Below are positions 18,415 through 26,621 of a stretch of 64,000 nt of DNA, piece after piece. The position numbers were made by a program, and so were the translations under genes. The notes below the pieces were generated by a model that was not told where the DNA came from, searched no databases, and saw nothing but the letters and a program-made list of their open reading frames with translations. Every line of letters starts with the position of its first letter. The stretch's first letter is position 1. The stretch lies in contig CP073744.1 of the NCBI GenBank assembly GCA_024397955.1, positions 496,001-560,000 on the forward strand, read 5' to 3'. Source of the DNA: a bacterium SCSIO 12696. GTDB taxonomy: Bacteria > Pseudomonadota > Gammaproteobacteria > Pseudomonadales > Porticoccaceae.

Positions 18415-19275
18415 ATGGAAACCCGCTATATTTTGACGGCCTGTTGCGCCTCTGGCGTCGGCATTGTCGCCGCTATTACCAGCTGTCTCGCCAAATGCGA
18501 TTGTGATATTACGTCTCTCGAACAATTTGACGATGACACTGGAGAGCGCTTTTTTATCCGCGCTGTGTTCCGCCCATTGGAAGCTGCTCCGAATATCGAC
18601 TCCGTACGCAGTGAATTTGCCGATGTGGCCGCAGGGTTTGGTATGCAGTGGCAAATACGCGACCAGTCTACGCCGGTAAAAACCCTGATTATGGTTTCCA
18701 AGTACGACCATTGCCTTAACGACCTGTTGTATCGGTTGCGCAAGGGTGAGTTGAATATGGAAGTAACGGCGGTGGTGTCAAACCATCAGGATTTGCGCTC
18801 AATTCCGGAAAGAGAGGGCATTCGCTTTGTGCATCTGCCAGTGACCCCAGATAACAAGGCTGATCAGGAAGCCCAGTTGTTATCGCTGGTGGAAGAAACT
18901 GGTACGGAGCTGGTGATTCTTGCTCGCTACATGCAAATATTGTCTGATAACTTATGCCAGCAGCTGTCTGGGCGCTGCATTAATATCCACCATTCGTTTT
19001 TGCCGGGCTTTAAAGGCGCCAGACCTTACCACCAGGCTTACGAGAGAGGGGTGAAAGTGATCGGTGCCACCGCCCACTACGTAACCTCTGACCTGGATGA
19101 AGGGCCGATTATTGAGCAGGTATTGACCCGAGTTGATCACAACTACCAGCCGGAAGATTTGGCCCGAGTCGGCCGTGACAATGAGTCTCAAGCCTTGGCC
19201 AGAGCGGTGAAATACCATATGGAGCGCCGGGTATTTCTTGACGGTAATAAAACCGTCGTGTTTTTGGGTGGCTAA
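18415..19275 (+). CDS. purU: Formyltetrahydrofolate deformylase
   Basis: This enzyme hydrolyses 10-formyl-tetrahydrofolate to formate and tetrahydrofolate, balancing the one-carbon pool and feeding formate to purine synthesis. From ATG 18415 it has 286 residues, the usual length. An N-terminal ACT domain (about 5-80, starting RYILTACCASGVGIV) is followed by a formyltransferase fold with the catalytic region around INIHHSFLPGFKGARPY and TSDLDEGPIIEQ. The open frame extends 16 codons upstream, but only this ATG matches the family start. A -10-like TACTAT with a GCGCC discriminator lies at 18371. The gene converges with the ABC permease across 22 bp. Confidence 0.95.
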   Translation: METRYILTACCASGVGIVAAITSCLAKCDCDITSLEQFDDDTGERFFIRAVFRPLEAAPNIDSVRSEFADVAAGFGMQWQIRDQSTPVKTLIMVSKYDHCLNDLLYRLRKGELNMEVTAVVSNHQDLRSIPEREGIRFVHLPVTPDNKADQEAQLLSLVEETGTELVILARYMQILSDNLCQQLSGRCINIHHSFLPGFKGARPYHQAYERGVKVIGATAHYVTSDLDEGPIIEQVLTRVDHNYQPEDLARVGRDNESQALARAVKYHMERRVFLDGNKTVVFLGG

Positions 19276-19297
19276 TTTAGATAGACAGCTTAGAAGG

Positions 19298-20473
19298 TTA
19301 GCTGTTGAACACCAAATTCGGGCGGCTGTAGAGTCTGGCCGCCACCACCGCCAGTAATAGTCCCAGCAGGGCAGAGCTGGCAATGCAGCTGAGTGCCCAG
19401 GTAAGCTCTATAGTTTCACCTTTAATCAGCTGATTGATAATCACACTTTGGGACAGCAGTGGCACCCAACTCATCCAAAACTGCTCTTTCAGCGGGCTGA
19501 CCATCAGCCATATACCCGGAACCATTGGCACCAGCTGCAGAAAAGACAAGTACGTCTGCGCCTCGCGAAAGCCTTTGCTGAAGGCGGCAATAATGGTTTG
19601 CAGGCTGCTGGCGATCAGGGCCACAGGCAATACCACCGCGAAACAGCTGAGCAGTACCCGGGGTGACAGGTTGGGCTGAATATTATCGACGTTGCTGGAA
19701 ATAATCTGCGCTGACAGGGCAAACGCCAGCAGTGCCACCACCAATGTCAGCACACAAAAGCAAAAAGTGGCGGTGAGTTTGCCGGCCATGATTTGCCAGC
19801 GCGGTACGGCGGTTATTAATAACGGCTCCAGTGATTGGCGCTCTCGCTCGCCGGCGGTGGTGTCAATGGCCAGGTACATGCCTCCGATAAATACAGTCAT
19901 TAATACGAAAAAGGGCAGTACGCCAAATACCAGGGCGCTTTGACTGTCTGGTGTCGACAAGTCCATTTCTCGGGTGCGAACCGCTTGAGCGATTGTTGGG
20001 TCGATACCTCTCAAGTACAGCCGTAGGGAGCCAGTTTGTTGGCTGTAACTGGATAACAAAGCCTGTAGGCGATTACGGCTGAGTTGTGCCTGCTGCTGGC
20101 TGCGGTCTGTGATAATTTCCACGCTGGCAGGTTCACCGCTGCGCCACTGTTGTGGGTATTTTTCTGGGATACGCAACACCACATCGTATTTTTTATTGCG
20201 CACAGCCTGTTCCGGATTTGGGGGGGCAGCCAACACCTCCACACCTTGGCGCTTTAAAAAGGCGACCAGATTCTGGGCGTATTCGACGCCAACAATGGGC
20301 AGTTGTAGCGGGGCTTGAGCCTTTTCTTGAGCTTGCTGGCTGATGGTGGTTAACATCAGGGTCATCACCAGAGGGCCAATCAGTGGCCCAAACAACAACG
20401 AGGAAGTCAACGCCCGGCGATCACGCAGGTTGTCTTTGATTTCTTTTAACGCAACAGTCCACATTGCCCTCAT
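19298..20473 (-). CDS. ABC-2 type transporter permease, NatB-like
   Basis: The product is a 391-residue membrane subunit with an N-terminal transmembrane segment (about 25-45), a long extracytoplasmic domain (about 46-175), and five or so C-terminal transmembrane segments after the DTTAGERERQSLEPLLITAVPR motif that marks the NatB/YhaP group. It would pair with the ATPase encoded just upstream (4-bp ATGA overlap). In Bacillus, NatAB exports sodium; the substrate here cannot be told from sequence. It is the last gene of a three-gene operon with the hydrolase and ATPase. Confidence 0.88.
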   Translation of the reverse strand: MRAMWTVALKEIKDNLRDRRALTSSLLFGPLIGPLVMTLMLTTISQQAQEKAQAPLQLPIVGVEYAQNLVAFLKRQGVEVLAAPPNPEQAVRNKKYDVVLRIPEKYPQQWRSGEPASVEIITDRSQQQAQLSRNRLQALLSSYSQQTGSLRLYLRGIDPTIAQAVRTREMDLSTPDSQSALVFGVLPFFVLMTVFIGGMYLAIDTTAGERERQSLEPLLITAVPRWQIMAGKLTATFCFCVLTLVVALLAFALSAQIISSNVDNIQPNLSPRVLLSCFAVVLPVALIASSLQTIIAAFSKGFREAQTYLSFLQLVPMVPGIWLMVSPLKEQFWMSWVPLLSQSVIINQLIKGETIELTWALSCIASSALLGLLLAVVAARLYSRPNLVFNS

Positions 20474-21204
20474 AACGCGATGCCCTCGCCACTGCCAACC
20501 AGGGTGACAAATGCGTCTTCCAGGGTGGTTTTGCCCGCTTGCTCTATGAGCTCTGTTGGTGAGCCTTCAGCAATGACTTTGCCGGTGGCGATAATAATTA
20601 CCCGATCGCAAAGTTCAGCCACTTCTTGAAGAATATGGCTGGAAAACAGCACACAGCGGCCATTGTCCCGCTGTTCACGTATAAAGGTACGTAGTGCACG
20701 GGTACTCATTACGTCAAGTCCATTTCCAGGCTCGTCCAGCAACAGGTTCTGCGGTTGATGCACCAATGCTCGAGCAATCGCGACTTTTACTCGCTGCCCC
20801 TGAGAGAAGCCGTCGGTTCGCCGATCGATAAAGCTCTCCATGTCCAACGCGTGGCTCAGTTGTTCAATGTTGTCGCTAATTTCCGGCTCAGCAACACCCT
20901 GTAATTGTGCGAAGTAACGGATGTTCTCCCGGGCCGTGAGGCGCTGGTACAAACCTTTCGCATCTGGCACAACACCCATGGAGGCTCGCACAACCTGTGC
21001 TTGTTGCTGAGGGTTGATGCCATCCACCTCAATGGCTCCAGAGTCTGGTTGCAGCAGCGTGTAAAGCATGCGCAAAGTGGTGGTTTTGCCCGCTCCGTTT
21101 GGCCCCAGAAGGCCGGTTATCTCGCCATCGCGGGCACAAAAGCTGACACCATTAACCGCATCTACTTTGCCAAAAGATTTGTGCAGGGCTTTCACTTCAA
21201 TCAT
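20470..21204 (-). CDS. ABC transporter ATP-binding protein, NatA-like
   Basis: The product is a 244-residue ATPase with Walker A GPNGAGKTT (about 34-42), an ABC signature degenerated to FSQGQRVKVAIARALVH, Walker B NLLLDEPGNGLD and the switch His in FSSHILQEV. It powers the permease encoded next and overlaps both neighbours by 4 bp (21201-21204 and 20470-20473), so the three proteins are likely translated together. Confidence 0.93.
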   Translation of the reverse strand: MIEVKALHKSFGKVDAVNGVSFCARDGEITGLLGPNGAGKTTTLRMLYTLLQPDSGAIEVDGINPQQQAQVVRASMGVVPDAKGLYQRLTARENIRYFAQLQGVAEPEISDNIEQLSHALDMESFIDRRTDGFSQGQRVKVAIARALVHQPQNLLLDEPGNGLDVMSTRALRTFIREQRDNGRCVLFSSHILQEVAELCDRVIIIATGKVIAEGSPTELIEQAGKTTLEDAFVTLVGSGEGIAL

Positions 21205-22685
21205 GGTTCTGCACCCATCAACGTGGTGAAAAATGGCGTATTCCCCATGGGCTGTAAACAGGACATATCGAGGTTTTTATTGCTTTCATCGTTAAGAAAC
21301 TGGTTGATCACTGCAGGCATACAGCCTCGCTGGATAACGGAGTGCCCCTGACCTTTGGCGACGATGTGGCGGCCATTGGCGTATTGTTGAAGTGCCTGCT
21401 CTCCGTACTTGGGTGGTGTTACCGGGTCGTATTCACCAGATAGCAATAAAACAGGTGTACTGCTGGAGAACGCTTTGTGGAAGTCGCGCGGCGAGCTACC
21501 TAAACGCCAGTTGGGGCACACTTGTTCGCTGATTTGCGTCATGACGTCCCCTAATAGCAGGGCTGGATCATCACCTGCGGGTGATTTTGGCTGGCGCAGT
21601 GCGTGGGCGTAATCTTCACTGCAGATGACAGACCACTCCATGCCTCGGCTAATCGCGCCTTGCAGTTGCCCCTCGATCATCAGTGCGGAGGTGGCTACCT
21701 GGCCCAAATCGTTGTTGTCTGCTGCTTCAGAAATCAACAGAGGCAGTAGCGCCTGAGTTTCTGGTGCGTAACTGAGCAAGCGAATGGCTGTTGCCAGCAC
21801 ATCCTTGGACACTTGTATCTCGGTTGTTTTACCACTGACAGGGTGTTTTACGGTGAGAGTGGGTGGCGCCTCTGTAGTTTTTTGAACCAACTGTTGTAGC
21901 TTGGCTTGCAGCCGGGGGAAACGTTTGTTGCAGTCATTGGATCGCTCACAGCGTTTGAATAAGTCATTTAGAGTTTGCTGCAGGTTTGTTGCGTGCTCGC
22001 TGCCTACCACCAGTTCAGTCGGCAGCACACCGTCGAGTATCACTGTGCTGATAGAGTCAGGGTGATATTTCAGGTAGGTCTGCGCTACCCGGGTGCCATA
22101 GGAAACACCGAGTATATGGATTTTGTCGTACCCAAGAGATTGACGAATTTGTTCAAAATCACTGATAGCAATGGAGGTTGTATAGAATCTCGGGTCACCC
22201 TTCAACTGTTGCAGGCAGTCACGAACATAGTTGGCCAATTGCTCGGGGGCGAGTGGCTCAGATACCTGGCTGTGTTGCGCAGGGCAGTTCAGCGGGTTTG
22301 ATTGGCCGGTGCCTCTTTGGTCAATCAGCACAATATCTCGCTGTTGGCGAATTTGATGAAAGCGATTCAACAGAGGTGCAAAAGAGTCTATGGCGCCTTG
22401 ACCTGGCCCTCCAGCAAACATAAACAGCGGGGCTTTGTTGGCAGTGGATTTGCGAGCAGGAATCACAGCGAGATGTATCGGAATTTTCCGGCCATCCGGT
22501 TGAGCCGGATTTTCAGGGACAGGCAATATCCCACATTGGGCCTTAACGCTGGTGTTTGCTAACAGGCAAGAGGTTAGCTGCAATGGCTTGTGGGTTGGGT
22601 CAGCCGTTGCTGGAAGCACCAAAGAGAGCAGAAAAACGGCAATATACCCGCAAACAGAAGTAGGGCGCATAAAAAGATAGTGCAT
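21201..22685 (-). CDS. Secreted alpha/beta hydrolase, tripeptidyl-aminopeptidase (TAP) family
   Basis: The 494-residue product starts with a signal peptide ending near PATA-DP, so it acts in the periplasm or outside. The alpha/beta hydrolase core shows the oxyanion region FMFAGGPGQG, the nucleophile elbow GVSYG (Ser), an acid in LLSGEYDPVTPP and His in GQGHSVIQRGC; the C-terminal part fits the TAP-like domain. The family cleaves short N-terminal peptides or esters; the substrate is unknown. The start may be 22685 or the ATG at 22670, and neither has a clear ribosome site. It leads an operon with the NatAB-like exporter and is divergent from sdhC. Confidence 0.85.
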   Translation of the reverse strand: MHYLFMRPTSVCGYIAVFLLSLVLPATADPTHKPLQLTSCLLANTSVKAQCGILPVPENPAQPDGRKIPIHLAVIPARKSTANKAPLFMFAGGPGQGAIDSFAPLLNRFHQIRQQRDIVLIDQRGTGQSNPLNCPAQHSQVSEPLAPEQLANYVRDCLQQLKGDPRFYTTSIAISDFEQIRQSLGYDKIHILGVSYGTRVAQTYLKYHPDSISTVILDGVLPTELVVGSEHATNLQQTLNDLFKRCERSNDCNKRFPRLQAKLQQLVQKTTEAPPTLTVKHPVSGKTTEIQVSKDVLATAIRLLSYAPETQALLPLLISEAADNNDLGQVATSALMIEGQLQGAISRGMEWSVICSEDYAHALRQPKSPAGDDPALLLGDVMTQISEQVCPNWRLGSSPRDFHKAFSSSTPVLLLSGEYDPVTPPKYGEQALQQYANGRHIVAKGQGHSVIQRGCMPAVINQFLNDESNKNLDMSCLQPMGNTPFFTTLMGAEP

Positions 22686-22733
22686 TTATTGTGATTAGTG
22701 AGCCTGGAAGATACTACATTTAGGTATTATGGG

Positions 22734-22794
22734 TGTCCATCTGCGCAGCTCATTGGTAGAATGCACCGGCTTGGGGTCGCTCAATAAAAGCGAC
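22734..22794 (+). promoter_or_regulatory. Likely sdhC promoter and leader hairpin
   Basis: TAGAAT (22757-22762) is followed by GCACCGG and lies 17 bp after a poor -35 (TGTCCA, 22734-22739). The leader can form a small hairpin, GTCGCT (22776-22781) with AGCGAC (22789-22794), ahead of a good AGGAG ribosome site at 22813-22817. Confidence 0.45.
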
Positions 22795-22822
22795 GTTCCA
22801 TAGGGGGGCTTTAGGAGAAGAT

Positions 22823-23203
22823 ATGAATAATAGTCGACCTGTAAACCTTGATTTGGGAACGGTTGCGTTTCCGATTACTGCGATTGCATCCATCCTGCAC
22901 CGTGTTTGTGCAGTTATCAGCTGGGTAGGCATTGGCTTTCTGCTGATGGCCTTGGCTTTGGCGCTGGGTTCACCAGAAAGCTACGATGCACTGGTTTCTG
23001 TTCTCAGAGAGAACCTGCTGGCGCAAATCGTTGCCTGGGGCTTGTTAACCGCTTTTGGTTATTACTGCATGGGAACCATCAAACACATTGTCCAGGACTT
23101 TGGCCTTTGTGAAGACTTCCAGGGTGGCAAAACCATCTCCTGGATCGCGATTTTGGGCGGAATTATTATCAGTATTGCTGCGGGGGTGATGATATGGGCC
23201 TGA
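22823..23203 (+). CDS. sdhC: Succinate dehydrogenase SdhC-like membrane anchor, haem ligand replaced
   Basis: The 126-residue protein has three membrane segments and closely matches the E. coli SdhC N-terminus (RPVNLDL, then FPITAIASILHRV). The residues that bind ubiquinone in E. coli, Ser27 and Arg31, are kept as Ser23 and Arg27. The haem b ligand His84 aligns with Tyr81 (LTAFGYYCMGTIKH); the later His of that stretch is kept as His88. In E. coli SdhC and SdhD anchor the SdhAB catalytic dimer and pass electrons to quinone. Here the gene overlaps sdhD by 10 bp, but no sdhA or sdhB follows: a strong terminator comes directly after sdhD. It may serve an SdhAB encoded elsewhere or be a second anchor. 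Confidence 0.88.
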   Translation: MNNSRPVNLDLGTVAFPITAIASILHRVCAVISWVGIGFLLMALALALGSPESYDALVSVLRENLLAQIVAWGLLTAFGYYCMGTIKHIVQDFGLCEDFQGGKTISWIAILGGIIISIAAGVMIWA

Positions 23204-23526
23204 TGAGTGGTAATGGTACACGCCAGTGGGTATTCCAGCGTTTGAGCAATGCACTGACCGTCGTATTTGGTATTGTGATGCTCAAGGTTTTGATGAGTAA
23301 TGATCTGAGCCACGAGTCTCTGGTCGCGTTGTTCTCCGGCCAGGCTTTTCAGATTTACGCAGGTCTGACTCTGCTATTTGTTTGCTTCAACTCTATCTTG
23401 GCCGGCTGGCAGATTGAGGGGGATTACCAGAAAAAACTGCACATCCCTAAAAACCTGCTGACTACAGTGGCTGTTGTGCTGAGCCTCTGTTACTTAGTGT
23501 GTGGCTTGATGCTGCTGTTTCGTTAA
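23194..23526 (+). CDS. sdhD: Succinate dehydrogenase SdhD-like membrane anchor, haem ligand replaced
   Basis: The 110-residue protein has three membrane segments. The GWQIEGDY stretch matches GMWQVLTDY of E. coli SdhD, and the quinone-site Asp82-Tyr83 pair is kept as Asp77-Tyr78. His71, the second axial ligand of haem b in E. coli, aligns with Asn66 (FNSILAGWQ). Together with Tyr81 in the partner SdhC, neither canonical haem ligand remains. The ATG overlaps the end of sdhC, so translation is probably coupled. Assignment rests on position next to sdhC, length, topology and the DY motif; overall identity is low. Confidence 0.8.
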   Translation: MGLMSGNGTRQWVFQRLSNALTVVFGIVMLKVLMSNDLSHESLVALFSGQAFQIYAGLTLLFVCFNSILAGWQIEGDYQKKLHIPKNLLTTVAVVLSLCYLVCGLMLLFR

Positions 23527-23543
23527 TTCACACACAGCAAAAT

Positions 23544-23580
23544 AAAAAGGCCGGCTCACATCAATGAGCCGGCCTTTTTT
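23544..23580 (+). terminator. Strong terminator after sdhCD, usable in both directions
   Basis: A 15-bp A/T-flanked stem (23544-23558 with 23565-23579) and a six-base loop give T-runs on both strands. It ends sdhCD and the converging small gene at 23597. Confidence 0.93.
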
Positions 23581-23596
23581 GTTCACAAGGAACAGC

Positions 23597-23809
23597 TTAG
23601 ATATCCATCGCTTTAATGGACAGCTCCTCTAGAGGCTTTTTAACCACCTCATCGGCCACGTAAGATTTCATTTCATCAATAGAGCCAAAGTGGCGACTCA
23701 TGTCGTACTCGCCTTTAAAATTGTTGCCGCTGTCGTCTTCCAGCCTGGCCAGCTGAAATTTACTGCCGCCTTCGCCACGACCGCGGATAACGTAGTATTC
23801 AAGATTCAT
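23597..23809 (-). CDS. Small conserved-looking hypothetical protein, 70 aa
   Basis: The start is ATG 23809, preceded by GAGGAAAAAGCG, a good ribosome site; the longer open frame above it would run into the bcp leader. The product is soluble, with no signal peptide or membrane segment, and contains YYVIRGRGEGGSKFQLARLED followed by an amphipathic C-terminal helix. I do not recognise the family. It is divergent from bcp and shares the terminator with sdhCD. Confidence 0.7.
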   Translation of the reverse strand: MNLEYYVIRGRGEGGSKFQLARLEDDSGNNFKGEYDMSRHFGSIDEMKSYVADEVVKKPLEELSIKAMDI

Positions 23810-23948
23810 CGCTTTTTCCTCATATATGCATGACGTGTGCGCCATTGTTATGTGGGCCTGATTGTAACCCAATGTCGGCGTTTTGTTGTAGACTTTGGCG
23901 TTTACCGGCCGACAACAGACCCTATTTTTATCACACCGGAGATGTGCA

Positions 23949-24422
23949 ATGGCATACCCCAAAATTGGCAATATGGCACCGGCATTTACGTTGCTCAACC
24001 AAAATGGCGACAAAGTCTCTCTCAAAGACTTTCGTGACAAAAAACACGTGGTGCTCTATTTCTACCCTAAAGCCATGACCCCGGGCTGCACCGTTCAAGC
24101 CGGTGGTATTCGCGACAGCCGCAAAGCATTGGATAAACTCGATGTGGTGGTGTTGGGGGTTAGCCCAGATCCAGTGAAACGGCTGGACAAATTCATTCAG
24201 CGCGACGAGCTCAACTTTGACCTGCTCTCTGATGAAGATCACGCCATTGCCGACAAATACGGGGCTTGGGGGCCAAAGAAATTTATGGGTAAGGAGTTTG
24301 ACGGCATTTTGCGCACCACCTTTATTATCGGCAAAGATGGTCGCTTAAAAGAGGTGTTGAACAAGTTCAAAACCAAAACCCACCATGAAGATCTACTCGC
24401 CTGGTTACAGGAAAATCTGTGA
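23949..24422 (+). CDS. bcp: Thioredoxin-dependent peroxiredoxin, Bcp/PrxQ type, single cysteine
   Basis: Bcp reduces hydrogen and organic peroxides in the cytosol. The product is 157 residues from ATG 23949, with GGAG upstream. The peroxidatic site is FYPKAMTPGCTVQ, with Cys as the attacking residue and Thr and Arg of the family present. The resolving Cys found five residues later in E. coli Bcp is Gly here (QAGGIRDS), and the protein has no other cysteine, so it must work as a 1-Cys enzyme. The C-terminal part (GVSPDP, then TTFIIGKDG) is typical. Confidence 0.95.
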   Translation: MAYPKIGNMAPAFTLLNQNGDKVSLKDFRDKKHVVLYFYPKAMTPGCTVQAGGIRDSRKALDKLDVVVLGVSPDPVKRLDKFIQRDELNFDLLSDEDHAIADKYGAWGPKKFMGKEFDGILRTTFIIGKDGRLKEVLNKFKTKTHHEDLLAWLQENL

Positions 24423-24515
24423 TTTTGGCCCTAATAAACCCTGGGCATTGAGACCCACCTCGGAAACCGCTAAAGTGCACGGTTTTCTACCATTTCGAAT
24501 ATAGAGAGAGAGTTT

Positions 24516-24851
24516 ATGTCCTGGTTGATTCCTGCAGCCCAAGCAGCTGAAAGCGCACCTGCCCCACAGGGTGGCAGCCCGATGGGCTCATTGCTGCTGT
24601 TCGGCGGTATGTTCCTGATTTTCTGGTTTTTGATTATTCGCCCCCAGCGTAAGCGCCAGAAAGAACACCAGGCCCTGGTTGCCGCGCTGGGCAAAGGTGA
24701 CGAAGTGGTTATGACCAGCGGCATGCTGGGCAGCATCAAGCAAGTGGACGATACCTACGTGGTTATTGAAGTGGCTGAAGGGGTGGAAATGAACTTCCAA
24801 AAAGCCGCAGTACACGCGGTATTGCCTAAAGGCACTATCAAGAAAATTTGA
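24516..24851 (+). CDS. yajC: YajC, accessory subunit of the Sec translocase
   Basis: This small single-pass membrane protein associates with SecDF-YidC. The 111 residues contain an N-terminal hydrophobic segment (about 23-42) ending in FLIIRPQRKRQKEH, followed by the KGDEVVMTSGMLG domain typical of YajC. It usually sits between tgt and secD; here it stands alone between bcp and an amino-acid symporter and has its own terminator. AGAGAGAG upstream of the ATG can act as ribosome site. Confidence 0.95.
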   Translation: MSWLIPAAQAAESAPAPQGGSPMGSLLLFGGMFLIFWFLIIRPQRKRQKEHQALVAALGKGDEVVMTSGMLGSIKQVDDTYVVIEVAEGVEMNFQKAAVHAVLPKGTIKKI

Positions 24852-24862
24852 TAAATAGCCAC

Positions 24863-24891
24863 AAAAAAAGCCGCCATGTGCGGCTTTTTTT
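24863..24891 (+). terminator. Terminator after yajC
   Basis: The stem AAAAAAAGCCGC with GCGGCTTTTTTT and a five-base loop (24863-24891) is symmetrical and could work in either direction. Confidence 0.92.
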
Positions 24892-24921
24892 GTGGCTGTC
24901 ACTATTACAGTGGAGGGTTAC

Positions 24922-26259
24922 GTGGAGCAATTTGCCACTTTGGTTGATACCGTCAATGGTTGGGTGTGGGGGTATGTAATGATGTTCCTGCTGTTGGGAA
25001 CCGGTATCTACCTGACAGTGGGCTTAAAATTTATCTCTATTCGCAAGCTTGGCTATGCCTTTTCTCAGCTGTTCAAAGGGCGACGAGGCAACGGCGATGG
25101 CGATATCAGCCCGTTCAATGCATTGATGACGTCTCTGTCGGCAACCATTGGAACTGGCAATATTGCAGGAGTTGCAACAGCCATAGGGGTTGGCGGCCCA
25201 GGTGCTCTGTTCTGGATGTGGATGACAGGCTTGGTGGGTATGGCTACCAAGTTTGCCGAAGCTGTGTTGGCGGTGCGTTACCGGGAAGTTGATGCCGATG
25301 GTCGCCATGTGGGTGGCCCCATGTACTACATTCGCAATGGTCTCGGCCGTCATTGGGCCTGGCTGGGGGTTCTTTTTGCCTTCTTTTGCGGGTTTGGAGG
25401 CACCGGCACTGGCAATATGATTCAGGCAAATTCCATTGCCAAGGCGATGGAATCTACGTTTTCTATAGATCCAATGGTCACTGCTGGGGCTTTGGTGCTA
25501 TTGGTCGGTTTCGTGATTATTGGTGGTGTTCAGCGTATTGCTCAGGTAGCCGGTGCTCTGGTGCCTTTTATGGCAATTACCTATGTGACCGCTGGGTTGG
25601 TGATCTTGTTGATGCACGCCCCGGAGATTCCTGCGGCTATTGCTTTGGTATTTGAAAGTGCGTTTGCGCCTACTGCCGCTGTGGGCGGTTTTGCTGGAGC
25701 CGCCACTAAAATTGCTGTGCAGTATGGGGTGGAGAGAGGGCTGCTTTCCAACGAAGCCGGGCAGGGCAGTGCGCCTATTGCCCATGCTGCAGCGGAAACA
25801 GATAACCCGGCGCGCCAGGGCACTATTGCCATGCTGGGTACGTTCATTGACACCCTTGTGGTGTGCACCATCACCGGCTTGGTATTGGTTGTTTCAGGGG
25901 TCTGGACCAGCGGTGCTGAAGGTGCTGGTATGACCGGCTTGGCATTTTCCAATAGCCTGCCTGGCGGTGGTTATATTCTGGCGCTGGGATTGGTGTTGTT
26001 TGCCTTTACCACTATGCTGGGCTGGGCTTATTACTCTGAACGCTGTATGGAATACTTGTTTGGCGAACGCTCTATCAGCTGGTTTCGTTATTATTGGATA
26101 GCGGTTATACCGGTGGGTGCATTGATGGAGTTGGGCACCGTGTGGAAGCTGACCGGTATTTTTAATGGGCTGATGGCTTTCCCAAATTTGATTGCCTTGT
26201 TGCTGCTGAGCCCGGTGATTTTTAAAGCGGCTAGTGAGTACTTTGCGGATAAATCGTAG
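24922..26259 (+). CDS. Sodium:alanine/glycine symporter, AGCS family
   Basis: This is an inner-membrane carrier taking up alanine or glycine with sodium. The product is about 445 residues with some ten membrane segments. Family motifs are seen in [39 protein letters not shown] and [20 protein letters not shown] 24922 is chosen because GGAGGG lies just before it and the protein then begins [17 protein letters not shown], like homologues; an earlier GTG at 24892 would start inside the yajC terminator. It is monocistronic, with tRNA-Pro converging downstream. Confidence 0.92.
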   Translation: MEQFATLVDTVNGWVWGYVMMFLLLGTGIYLTVGLKFISIRKLGYAFSQLFKGRRGNGDGDISPFNALMTSLSATIGTGNIAGVATAIGVGGPGALFWMWMTGLVGMATKFAEAVLAVRYREVDADGRHVGGPMYYIRNGLGRHWAWLGVLFAFFCGFGGTGTGNMIQANSIAKAMESTFSIDPMVTAGALVLLVGFVIIGGVQRIAQVAGALVPFMAITYVTAGLVILLMHAPEIPAAIALVFESAFAPTAAVGGFAGAATKIAVQYGVERGLLSNEAGQGSAPIAHAAAETDNPARQGTIAMLGTFIDTLVVCTITGLVLVVSGVWTSGAEGAGMTGLAFSNSLPGGGYILALGLVLFAFTTMLGWAYYSERCMEYLFGERSISWFRYYWIAVIPVGALMELGTVWKLTGIFNGLMAFPNLIALLLLSPVIFKAASEYFADKS

Positions 26260-26299
26260 AATTTTGAGAGCTTCTTAAAGCTGTCAACAGTGCTGATAC

Positions 26300-26376
26300 T
26301 GGTCGGAGTGAGAGGATTCGAACCTCCGACCCCCTCGTCCCGAACGAGGTGCGCTACCAGGCTGCGCTACACTCCG
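26300..26376 (-). tRNA. tRNA-Pro, anticodon CGG
   Basis: The 77-nt cloverleaf on the minus strand has an acceptor stem CGGAGTG/CACTCCG, anticodon stem CCTCG/CGAGG with loop TTCGGGA (anticodon CGG), T-loop TTCGAAT and an encoded CCA. The body closely resembles E. coli proK. Confidence 0.97.
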
Positions 26377-26406
26377 AAAGCTTTGGTGGCATTAAAAGCG
26401 GCCGCA

Positions 26407-26434
26407 ATTATAGCACTGTTAAAAGGCCTGTGAA
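26407..26434 (-). promoter_or_regulatory. tRNA-Pro promoter
   Basis: On the minus strand TTCACA (26429-26434) and a perfect TATAAT (26407-26412) are 16 bp apart, about 30 bp before the tRNA. The rest of the 26435-26621 gap before the TetR gene is AT-rich with no feature I can name. Confidence 0.6.
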
Positions 26435-26621
26435 TGAGCGTTGGATCACCTGAAAGTAGCCAGGTTTGATGCACAGATTACCTCTAATTCTTCTTTAAAA
26501 ACGCCAAATTAACCCATTGGATATCAACAAAAACGCCATTTTATTTGTCCTATTGCTTATAGATGCCTATGCTTAAAGGGTTCTTTTGATCTTATTGATG
26601 GTAACGCGCTGTAAAAACACT

